This document shows positions 55,626 through 64,000 of a DNA stretch of 64,000 bases, one piece after another (position 1 is the stretch's first letter; each line of letters opens with the position of its first letter). The translations under genes and the position numbers were made by a program. Location of the stretch: assembly GCA_029204225.1 (NCBI GenBank), contig MU831934.1, positions 32,120-96,119 of the forward strand, given 5' to 3'. A model generated the notes under the pieces. The model had not been told where the DNA came from. It searched no databases and saw only the letters and a program-made list of their open reading frames with translations. This DNA comes from Diphasiastrum complanatum. Taxonomy: Eukaryota > Streptophyta > Lycopodiopsida > Lycopodiales > Lycopodiaceae.

Positions 55626-56215
55626 TGGTATCAGAGCTTTTGTTTCAGGTTAAGGAGGAAATCAAATCTATCAATGATTTGGTGAAGATATCAAGTCTAG
55701 AGCATGCTAGAGAGGATTCTACACCAAAATCGGATTTTTTACTTTTGTAGATTGGATCTTTTGTAGGTCAAAACACTAAATAGGTCAATATACTTGTTCA
55801 ATTCCGATTTTTAAATTCACATACTGGATTTGGCCGATTTTCGGATCATTGGATCAGCCTAAGTGGTGGCTTATAGATTGCATATCAAATTTTCAGCATT
55901 TGCATGGAGATTTGGAATAGTCAATTTTTTGTGATTTTGTCAAAACCCTAATTTTGATTGGATCTCTAGAGATTTCTAGACTTCATTTGAGTGTGTTTCA
56001 ATCTTAGGAAGTGGCAAAAGTCATTAGATTGAGGATAGATCATAGGTTGATCAAGATTCCATGATTCTATTTGTTGATTTGCTTGGATAAGTGCTAGAAG
56101 AGAATTTGTGAGATAGCTTCAAATCTTAGTGATTTCTTTTGAAAGCATTTGTTGTTGTTCAAAGGAGTGCTTTGTGCTTGAAGCAGGTTGAAAGAGAAGA
56201 TCAGGTCATTGCTAC

Positions 56216-57172
56216 ATGGCAACCTCAATTGGAGTCATGTTGGAAGCCAATGATAGGCTTACCTCAAGTAACTATTCATTGTGGAAAGTGAGGATGGAGT
56301 CACTTCTTGAGATGAATGATGTTTTGGATATTGTTGTAGGTTTGGAGGAGAGACCAGCAACACAACAAAATCAATTGAGGTATGACAAGAGGGCCAAGAA
56401 GGCTCTATACATGATAAAGATGAATATTACCAATGAACATCTCAAGGAAGTTGGTAAGTGCACATCATCTTTGAAAGCTTGGAATTCATTGAAGAAGTTT
56501 TATGAATCCAAGTCTACTTCTAGAGTGTTGACTCTAAAAAGGCAAATCTTTTCTTGTTTGCAAAAGAATGAAGAAAGTCCAAGTACTTTTGTTGTGATAA
56601 TGAAAGCATTGAATGATGAGTTAGCTTGTATAGATGAAAGCATTAAGGAAGGAGAGCTTATTCAAGTGATTCTTAATGGCTTGTTGGATGCTCATGCTAA
56701 CATTGTTCAAAGTATTGATATTCAAAAGACTTTGCCTAGTTTGATGGATCTTCAAGAGATCTTGATCAATGAGGAATATAGGCTTCAAGCAAGAGGTGGA
56801 TCTACATCGACACTTCAAGAGGATGCTATGTTCACAAAGGGCAAAATAAAAAATAAGTGGTCTAAAGGGCAAAATCAAGTGGATGCTTCTTCAAGTGGCA
56901 AAAAGAAGGATAGATCAAAGCTCAAGTGCTTCTATTGTGGCATCAAAGGACACTTTGCAAGTGAGTGCTACAAGAAGAAGAGAGATCAAGGAGACAAGCA
57001 AGGTTATCTTACTCTTGATGAGGATGGTTTGGATATTCAAGATGCAAATGATGATGCTTTTGTGATGTCTTCATATATGCTTGCTAATGATGGAGATCTA
57101 GATCAGTGGAGAAAGTTCACACATGACCTTTCACAAAGAGTACTTCACTTCTTTGTTGGCATATGGAGATGA
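56216..57172 (+). pseudogene. Copia gag, 318-aa frame
   Basis: ATG at 56,216. MATSIGVMLEANDRLTSSN opens a Copia gag with YSLWKVRMESLL, RVLTLKRQIFSCLQKNEES and QVILNGLLDAHANIVQS, then a CCHC knuckle CFYCGIKGHFASEC at residues 238-251. The end of the frame (DLDQWRKFTHD...) lies where protease should begin, so a frameshift has removed the normal read-through into pol. It is a homologue of the 718-aa protein at 19,315-21,471, in the same family but with different LTRs. Confidence 0.88.
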
Positions 57173-58519
57173 TAAGAGGGTGATTTACACGGCCAATGAT
57201 GGTGAGTGTGCAATCAAAGAGATTGGCACAATTCTTATTTCTGTTTGAAAAATGTCTTGTTTATTCATCTATTACCAAGAATTTGCTTAGTGTGAGTTAA
57301 ATGCTAAGTAAGGGCCTCAAGGTGGAGTTTGATGGAGATGCTTGTTTGATCAAAAGGAAGGATGTCTTGATTGGAAAAGGTTAAAGGCAAGGGAAGTTGT
57401 TTAAACTTGATGCTTGTGTTATTGCTAACCAAGTTGGATGTGTTGCAAGGGAGCAAATTTCTATTCAAGAGGTTTGGCACAAAAAGGATGGGACACCTCA
57501 ACTTCAAGTCATTGGAGATAATGGCAATGAAGAAGGTTGTGATTGGCCTTCCAAGTTCCTTAAGTAATGTCAAGCATGTTTGTGAGTCTTGTGCTTTGTC
57601 TAAGTCACATAGACTACCTTATACTAGATCTATTTCTAGATCTGCAAAGCCTTTTCAACTTGTACATTCGGATATTCATGGATTTACTACAATTAGCAAT
57701 AGTGGAGCTAAGATGTATGTAATATTCATTGATGATTTTAGTAAATTTTGTTGGATCTATATACTAAAGAGCAAAGTTGAAGTGTATGATGTCTTTGTCA
57801 AGTTCAAGAATGCAAGGGAGAACCAATTTTCGACAAAGATCAAGTGCTTGAGAGGTGACAATGGTGATGAGTACATATCTAACAAGTTCAAGGCCTTTTG
57901 TGATGAGCATGGGATCAAGAGGGAGTATACAACATCAAGGACCCCACAACAAAATGGAGTGGCTGAAAGGAAGAATAGGACTTTATGTGAAAGTGCTAAA
58001 GCTATGAGGTTAAGTGCTAATCTTGACAAACCATTTTGGGATCAAGCTTTGTTGTGTGCCAATTTCTTGTACAATAGGTGGCCGAGTGCTATTTTGGATG
58101 GAAGGACACCTTTTAAGATGCTATTTAAGAGAAGGTCGAGTGTTAACTTTCTAAAAACCTTTGGATGCACATGCTATGTCAACATTACTCTTGATGATAG
58201 GACCAAGGAGGATCCATCTTCAAGAAGAGGTATTTTTGTTGGATATAGTGAGGTGAGTAAAGCCTATAAGGTTTACATTCCTTCTACTAACAAAGTGATT
58301 GCTGGTAGAGATGTCATTTTTGATGAGGGGAACATTCCAAAGGTGTCTTCAAGCATGATTGATGGTAGAGTGGATGGATCTAGCATTCTTGATGTTGATG
58401 AGAAGGATCCTACTTTGGATGGTGGTGATGATGGACCTTCATCAAGTCAAAAGCCAAGGAGAACATCAAGAGAAAGACAAGTACCTTCAAGACTCACATA
58501 TGATCAAAAGGGTAAGTAA
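57173..58519 (+). pseudogene. Copia pre-integrase and integrase
   Basis: After decayed protease sequence, the frame from 57,371 is open to 58,519. It includes KRMGHLNFKSLEIMAMKKV, HVCESCALSKSHRLPYTRS, VHSDIHGFTTIS, VIFIDDFSKFCWIY, LRGDNGDEYISNKFKAF and TPQQNGVAERKNRTLCESAK. All three catalytic acidic positions (D, D, E) and the zinc-binding H and C residues are visible. The tail has FGCTCYVNITLDDRTKED and IFVGYSEVSKAYKVYIPS. A stop follows at 58,517-58,519 where RT should continue. Confidence 0.88.
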
Positions 58520-59440
58520 GTAGTTTCTGAAAATTATGTTGCTTTCCTAACCTCTTTGGATGAGCCTACAAGTGTAGATCAAGCAAGGAAAGAAGAGGAG
58601 TGTATCCAAGCAATGGATCTTGAGTATCAAGCTCTTATGAAGAGTGGAACATCTTTTGGAAGATCTTCTTGTGTACATGGAGATATGCAAGTGGATGGAT
58701 GTTATCTTGCTGTAAAATCAAGTATTGGATCTGGAAAACAAAGTTTGTTCAATGACTTTGATGATCAAGTTGAAGATCAAGAAGTTGATCTCAAAGCGCT
58801 TCAACTAGTCAAAAGGGAAGGTGGCAATTTGGATCTAGTCAAGAGCATCAGAGGAGAGGTAATTGGCAAAGATGTTATGGATCTGTTTTTGTAGCATATT
58901 GAAGACTCAAGTAAGGTCAAAGGAACAGCAAGGAAGTGTTGTTCAAGTTTACTTTACTTGTTCTCTCTCATGTTTGAGCATTTTCATGTGGATGTGTGCA
59001 AATTGTCAAGATATGGTAAAACTAGCTACATTGGTGAGCATTGTTTTGATGTTGGATTTGTACTAGCATTCTTGGCTGGTTTTGCTGATGGAAATGAAGC
59101 TATTAGAGGTTCATTATGTCACTCATTCATGGCCAAGTCATCAAGTGATGATGGCATCTTATGGCAAGATGAAGATGGAGGTTCATTCATGGAGTATCAT
59201 GGTGGATACAAGGCAACAAAGGACAAAGGAGGAGGAGACATGCAAGCAAAAGTTGATCACTCACATTTATAGTTTGTTTGTTGTATTTTTCCAGAGAGTT
59301 CAGAGCTGAAAGCATGGTGGAATCATTTCATTTACATTCTATTTGATTCTTCATGTTCTAGTTACATCTTGATATGTAGAATTGATGTAAGAAATAGTGA
59401 AGCATCTCAAGTGGACACTATGAGTCTATATCAATTATGG
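58520..59440 (+). other. Unrecognised sequence replacing reverse transcriptase
   Basis: A short RT-like start (QAMDLEYQALMKSGTSFG, about 58,605) gives way to sequence without RT motifs. Open frames at 58,556-58,894 (LFNDFDDQVEDQEVDLKALQ) and 58,958-59,272 (FADGNEAIRG, KATKDKGGGDMQAKVDHS) have no similarity I recognise. It may be a replacement by unrelated DNA or a badly decayed linker. Confidence 0.45.
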
Positions 59441-59728
59441 TTGTTTTTATTTTGAGCATTACATGATCATTGAAAGGAGATCTATTCTTAGGAAGAAGAT
59501 CATTCTTATGATGGATCAAAGTTCTATGGTCAAAAACTATGCTTGGAGCAAGCATATTGAGATACAATATCATTTTGTGAGGGAGCAAGGCATTGCAAAG
59601 GAGGTGGAGCTTCAACATGTGTCTTAAAGGGAATGTGTAGCTGATATCTTCACCAAAGCATTGGGAAAAGACTTGTTCATAAAGCATAGTATTATCAAAG
59701 TCTATGCTAAAACTAGTTGAAGAGGGAC
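59441..59728 (+). pseudogene. Copia RNase H C-terminus and polypurine tract
   Basis: NYAWSKHIEIQYHFVREQG and, after a stop, CVADIFTKALGKDLFIKHS are the end of RNase H. A polypurine tract adjoins the 3' LTR. Confidence 0.8.
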
Positions 59729-60142
59729 TGTGAAAGATTCAACTAGTTTCATATCATTTTGCAATATTTCCATATTTGGCATATTGAGGCCAAAAATTGT
59801 TTTAGACTTAGAGGTTGACTTTTCAAAGTTCATTAGTATAAATTTCATCTGAATAAACACTTTTTGAAAGTGTGGGAAAGTTAGAATGCGAGTTTGAGTA
59901 GATTCAATTTGAATAGTTGGGTACATTGAATCTGGACCCAAAATTAGTAGGGTTAGCATTTTGGTAGAAAAGCCAAGTGGCCAAATAGGGTTTGGACCTG
60001 CTATAAAAGGATGTGACTCATGGAGAGAGCAATCTTCTCTCTTCTCTATCTCATTCCATGCTTATACATGGTTCTACTATCCATTGGTGCACTATCTTGG
60101 TGATTGCTTGCAATTCTATGTGTAGAATGATCTATAGAGACA
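59729..60142 (+). repeat. 3' LTR of the nested element
   Basis: It starts TGTGAAAGATTC. Beyond the shared 252 bp it carries a TATAAAA box at 60,002-60,008, which the 5' LTR lacks. The end is taken at GAGACA (60,142), because outer-element coding sequence (GKM of a pre-integrase motif) resumes there. Confidence 0.65.
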
Positions 60143-61688
60143 TCTTACCCTTCAAACATGCATCACAGGTGGTCGAATTGTTCGCATTCGAGATGCTGAC
60201 CCCTGTTATTGCTCCATGATGGCTTGCTTGGTAAAGTGCCATAGAGTTCATGTGGCATAGTCTCCTGTGCCACAGAGTGTCTGACGAATCATCATGAGTT
60301 TGATGCACCTGGTCTGCAGGCAGGCATAACCTCAGGTGATATAGATTACCTTTCCTTCTGCCTTGAGTGATCAGGGTACTAGTACTAGCATCAATCACAT
60401 TGCATGCTTCATAAAAAAATGTCACACGCATCCTTGCATCAGCTATCTTTGCCACAGAAAGCAAGTCCTGTTGTAGTGTAGGCACAAACTGAACATCTCA
60501 TCTGTCTCGGCCATTCGTGTTGAGCCACAGTGAACCAATACCGTTCACTTGATGTTTGGATCCATCTCCAAGAACAATGAATCTTGAAGGATTAGCACTT
60601 CGGAAATCTGACATAATTCGTCTTGATGCCACGAAGTGTGAGGTGGCTCCTGAATCTAGGATCACCTCTTGTGTGTCAGGCGTTGACACTGCACACACAT
60701 CTGCACAAATGTAGGTGGTCGAACAATTTTTGTTCGATCTCTCTTCGTCCATTTTTGAGCTCTCAGGCTCCTTGACATAGGACGAACTGTTATTGTTCTC
60801 CTGTCTGTTCTATGCTGATTTGTTCCTCGGGTTCAGGTGACAATCCACGGCTGCATGACCCTTTTTGTGGCAGTGGATACATTCAATTTTTGGATTGAGC
60901 CAACAAGTATCAACTGTGTGCCCATCTTGCCTGCATCTCATGCAAGTCTTCTTGTCTCCACCTTGCTGTTTTGGCCTCCCGTTGCTCTTCCACTGGCCTT
61001 TGCTGGTTCTCTCCTCTTGCTGATTGCGATCCTTCCTTTGATTCGACTCTCTCTTAGGCTTGAATTGTTTCTTGGTCTTTTCTTTGTTGCTGTAGAGGGC
61101 CTGGTCAAAACCATCTTTGAAATCAAGATGCTCTCTTGCCTCAACTTCCTCTCGAATTTCGGCAATTGCCTTTTCGAGGGTCATTGTAGGATATTTTGCG
61201 AGCAGGGTTTTGGTTGTTTGGAAAGATTTGGGTAAGGCTCTCAACAGGTAAGTGAGCTGCTTCTCAGCTGACACTGTATTTTTGTTTCAGAATTGTGTAG
61301 TGACAGGAATAGATCCTTCTTTTTTCTTACAAAAGAAGTGAGGTCTTTTCCATCCCACTGTAGATTTGTCAACTGATCTTCCAACATTATTATTTGACTT
61401 CGTGATTTCGTTTGAAATCTCGTGAGCAGTGTATCCCACTTCTCCTTTGCCTTGGAGAGTGTAGCCAGGTCAAGCGTGAGACTATCTTCGATGGGAGCAT
61501 TTTTCTCCCTCCACTCGCATAGTTCTTTGCCTGATGTTGTAGGCATCTCCTCTGTGCCATCCACCCAGGGAAATAAACCTTCACCCTTTTAGTATCAGCA
61601 ATGTCCTAACTTTCCATGTTAGAAAGTTTGATCCTGAAGAATCTAGAACTGTACATATCTTACTCTGTATGTTGCTGATAGAAGCCAT
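60143..61688 (-). pseudogene. Copia gag, protease and pre-integrase of the outer element
   Basis: ATG at 61,688 opens MASISNIQSKICTVLDSSGS. After a frameshift gag continues at 61,241-61,564 (LFPWVDGTEEMP, LTLDLATLSKAKEKWDTLL, IIMLEDQLTNLQWDGKD). Next, at 60,810-61,274, come two knuckles, CMRCRQDGHTVDTC and CIHCHKKGHAAVDC. The protease EVILDSGATSHFVASRR lies at about 60,660. The pre-integrase has DTLWHRRLCHMNSMALYQAS and CDACLKGKM, ending at the inserted element. Only a few stops or frameshifts break it. Confidence 0.87.
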
Positions 61689-61789
61689 TGCTTCTGAATT
61701 TTGTGTCCACTTGTTGATGGTTGATTGTTTGAATGCTTAGCCCCTTGGATCTGATAGCTTTTTGGCTATGTCAAATTATGACAAGGTGG

Positions 61790-61801
61790 GCCTCGATACC
61801 A
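61790..61801 (-). promoter_or_regulatory. Variant primer binding site
   Basis: The minus strand reads TGGTATCGAGGC, differing from the usual TGGTATCAGAGC, next to the right LTR. Confidence 0.6.
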
Positions 61802-62336
61802 CTCAACGATAAATAGATGCAGAAAAATGCACAAATTCTAGCCAAAATAACTCTGGTGACAAACTGACAAAATTAAATCACGAACGATTTGCGAAATGTT
61901 TCGCGACACTCGAATTATTTCTGTTCGAGTTGGATCAATCAAGCTCTATAATGCAACCAAACAAAACGAAATGAATTCTCCAAGAAAACGAAACGAAACG
62001 AAGCGAAGCAAAACTTGCACTGACATTGATTCATGTTGGAAGCACAGATTGCGAAATGAAACGAAACAAAACGAAGTGAAATAATTCACGACAAGATCAT
62101 TCAAGAAGCTCTGTAACGAGACGGGATGAGACAAAACGGAAGAAACGAAATGAAACAAAACCTAGGTGAGCTCTGTAATTGATTTACCCTTTAGCTAAGT
62201 GATCGCGAAGCGAAGCATGAAGCGAAAGGATTCGCGATTTGTTTGTCAGGAATTCAGATGTGATCGCTGGTCACTGCCGGCTGTATCACTCCTACAATCC
62301 TTCAGAGAGTAGTCAGACACAACCGATCTACGTTAG
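61802..62336 (-). repeat. 5' LTR of the outer Copia element
   Basis: It matches 54,322-54,843 throughout, including the ACGAAACGAAACGAA pentamer tract. Its outer end (CGTTAGA for the usual GTTAACA) is degraded and directly joins another gag fragment. Confidence 0.75.
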
Positions 62337-62344
62337 AGATGTTA

Positions 62345-62560
62345 AGGGTGATCAGGACAAAAGCCTTGCCATCCCTGAGCTTCCATTTGGAAATGGCTTG
62401 CTCATCGATGGTGGGAAGTAGTTCGATTCCAGCGACTATTTTTTCACAATTCTATGGCCATCAGTACTACTCTCATTTTAAAATTCCATAAATGGTGATT
62501 CAAACCATCCAGTTTCTCTACCATTAGAGCAGATTGTGTTTGTGAAGGAATTTCAAGATG
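62345..62560 (-). pseudogene. Copia gag N-terminal fragment
   Basis: The minus strand reads ALMVEKLDGLNHHLWNFKM and, after a stop and frameshift, ISKWKLRDGKAFVLITLNIS. It is a relative of the gag at 14,412-14,748. A primer site at 62,684-62,695 and an LTR start at 62,696 (TGTTGGGATTTG) belong to it. The LTR's outer limit is unclear and is probably lost near 62,935. Confidence 0.75.
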
Positions 62561-62683
62561 AGTATATACAGATAGTAGATTAATATGACTGAAAATAATA
62601 ATAGCAACTATCTACACTATATCAAAACAACTATTCTGATATTATATGCTCTAGATCTGCCTTTAGGAATCAGATAAATAATT

Positions 62684-62695
62684 GCTCTGATACCA
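62684..62695 (-). promoter_or_regulatory. Primer binding site
   Basis: The minus strand reads TGGTATCAGAGC, followed by an LTR-type TG at 62,696. Confidence 0.75.
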
Positions 62696-62939
62696 TGTTG
62701 GGATTTGATAGGTGGATCAACCTTCAATTCCTATTGCAACAAAAATGCCAGCAACATGAAATCCTCGGTGTATGAAACTAAGTCTATCGATTTAGCAATT
62801 AGACCGATTTCGAAGTCTTCGACATCTGTCCTACTGATCATAGCTTCAAAGTTGCTGGATCGACTAAGTCGATTCCCTAGCCATGCACAAATTACCTTGA
62901 TTAAAGAGTTTAGCTTTGCAAAAGCGTTGAACTAAATGT

Positions 62940-63240
62940 AGTGATCAGAGCAAGAAATCGAACAAAGCTATCAGTCATACAAAGATACTTCCAAAACTGA
63001 AAAGCTTCGCCTATTTTCCATACTCTATGGAACAACCAAGGAGTGGTATTTGAATATTGAAGCTTCTGATCTTGCTTCTTGGACCACCCTCAAGGACGCT
63101 CTCACCAAGCATTTCAAACCATCTAAACTGACTCAGAGCCCATTCATTCAAATTACCCATATCAAGATGCATCGCGAAGAGTTTGTTTGAAACTACATTG
63201 TGCATTTTACATGTGTCGGCGATGCCCCACAGGGGAGGTT
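62940..63240 (+). pseudogene. Ty3/gypsy gag fragment
   Basis: The plus strand encodes KLRLFSILYGTTKEWYLNIE, WTTLKDALTKHFKPSKLTQS and ITHIKMHREEFV, then NYIVHF after a stop. This is the core of Retrotrans_gag. It is cut on both sides. Confidence 0.75.
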
Positions 63241-63387
63241 GTGAAAAACAAAAATCTGGTTTTTTCGGGCCCCCCGAATACCAAGCTCGATTCTTTGAAA
63301 AAACAGTGGGCCGCCGGAGGAGCAGCGCTGCCGGTAGGCTTCCAATTTTCTTTTGAAATGCCGGAGGTCCTCCGTCGGCCCTATAAA

Positions 63388-63809
63388 ATAACGGGTCGCC
63401 GGAAGAACCGCGTTGGCGCTGCTCCTCTGGCAGTCCGAAATTTTTTTTGAATTTTTTAAGGAAGCCTGCCGACGCTACTCCTCCAGAGGCTTCCAAAGGA
63501 AATTTCAAAAAAAACTTGGGCTGCCGGAGGAGTATCACCGGTGCGGCTCCTCCGGCATTTCAAATTTTTTAGGAAGCCTGTCGGAGGAGCAGCGCCGGGT
63601 GGCTTCCAAAAAAATTTCAAAAATATTTCGGGCTGCCGGAGTGCTGCGGCTCCTCCGGCATTTCAATTTTTTTAGAAAGCTTGTCCTAGGAGCAATGTCG
63701 GAGGAGCAGCGCCGCTGCTGCTCCTCTGGGTGGCTTTCAAAAAAAGTTCAAAAAAAATTCGAGTTGCCGGAGGAGCAGTGCCGGCGCTGCTCCCCCGGTG
63801 ACCCGTTAT
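63388..63809. repeat. GC-rich fold-back element with 15-bp terminal inverted repeats
   Basis: ATAACGGGTCGCCGG at 63,388-63,402 and CCGGTGACCCGTTAT at 63,795-63,809 are inverted copies with one mismatch. Between them the motif GCCGGAGGAGCAGCGCCG and its reverse complement recur with a period of about 112-128 bp (63,403, 63,520, 63,632, 63,760), separated by TTTCAAATTTTTTAGGAAGCC-like A/T stretches. Similar motifs at 63,310-63,380 lie just outside the repeat ends. Long open frames on both strands come from this symmetry and are not taken as genes. Confidence 0.75.
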
Positions 63810-64000
63810 CCTTCTTCCTTTGTGGTTCGTTCCAGGATATTCTCTCCCTCTCTCTCTTTCTCTCCCTCCATCGTGATCTCCTCCATCGTTCTGTCTCTCG
63901 CTCTCTCCTGATCGTTCGAACCTCCAGAAGCCTGCGATAGGGAGGTCCCGAGCTTCCCTTTTCGCAGTTCCAAACGCAGTAGGGGATAGCCCCCTGGAGC
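63810..64000. other. Pyrimidine-rich sequence to window end
   Basis: CTCTCTCTTTCTCTCCCTCC-like runs at 63,840-63,910. They could be the start of a promoter or 5'UTR beyond the window; nothing more is visible. Confidence 0.4.

Larger units (their letters stand above)
55295..60142 (+). mobile_element. Plus-strand Copia element nested in the outer one
   Basis: The 5' LTR (55,295-55,625, TGTGAAAGATTC... CTTTCACA) is followed by the primer site TGGTATCAGAGC at 55,626-55,637. Gag is at 56,216 and integrase at 57,371-58,519. An RNase H end is at about 59,500-59,720, and the polypurine tract GAAGAGGGAC leads into the 3' LTR at 59,729. The two LTRs agree for 252 bp and then differ completely. No target duplication is found, and several hundred bases of the outer element's integrase are missing at the insertion site. 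The right boundary near 60,142 is approximate. Confidence 0.82.

Noticed and set aside
63011-63940. 175-residue open frames on both strands near the window end
   Set aside because: They arise from the inverted symmetry of the GC-rich fold-back element and show no domain.
1-64000. Organelle DNA insertions, rRNA genes and viral integrations
   Set aside because: No organelle coding sequence, rRNA or virus-like replication or coat genes were seen; all pol sequences carry Copia or Ty3/gypsy LTR-element signatures.

Overview
This is plant nuclear DNA. It has two recognisable host genes in a dense, nested bed of decayed LTR retrotransposons. One host gene is a five-exon TPR gene of the MS5/TDM1/SDI family. 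The other is a single-coding-exon PLS-class pentatricopeptide repeat gene with a complete DYW deaminase domain. Both families are land-plant specific. The many Copia and Ty3/gypsy fragments, long spacers and introns in UTR-like sequence fit a large genome. I lean to a fern or other seedless vascular plant, but that is inference from the style of the PPR protein and the repeats.

Layout. 1-1.76 kb: end of a minus-strand Copia element (gag, PBS, LTR). 3.4-6.3 kb: (CT)n tract and the TPR gene. 6.3-9.8 kb: spacer with small duplications and two fold-back segments. 10.0-15.8 kb: a repeated coiled-coil ORF split by a Copia element (11,393-15,688) that has matching 5-bp target duplications and an internally inverted pol segment. 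17.7-26.6 kb: a decayed divergent unit. A DNA-methyltransferase-like gene lies on the minus strand, split by a 4.6-kb gag-only retrotransposon at 18,402-22,979. A transposase-like (DUF7869-like) gene lies on the plus strand. Between them is an array of 11 nineteen-base palindromes at almost constant 40-42 bp spacing. 27.6-34.1 kb: Ty3/gypsy and Copia relics. 34.1-38.5 kb: an LTR-bounded minus-strand Copia element. 38.6-39.4 kb: second copy of the coiled-coil ORF. 39.4-42.6 kb: more minus-strand Copia, including a clean 330-bp internal inversion. 43.6-43.75 kb: a fold-back and a perfect 30-bp palindrome. 44.6-46.8 kb: the PPR-DYW gene with probable 3'UTR introns. 48.7-50.0 kb: a LINE ORF1-like relic behind a (GA)n tract. 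52-54 kb: gag and LTR relics. 54.3-62.3 kb: a minus-strand Copia with a plus-strand Copia (55,295-about 60,142) inside it. 62.3-63.8 kb: Copia and gypsy gag pieces and a GC-rich fold-back element with 15-bp terminal inverted repeats.

None of the retrotransposons looks autonomous. At least four Copia copies have lost most of the reverse transcriptase while keeping gag. Many premature stops are CAG or CAA to TAG/TAA, or TGG to TAG, as expected from deamination of methylated cytosine; in several cases a sister copy in this window keeps the original codon. The part I find most worth following up is 17.7-26.6 kb, where the palindrome array sits in the shared upstream region of a divergent methyltransferase-like/transposase-like gene pair.
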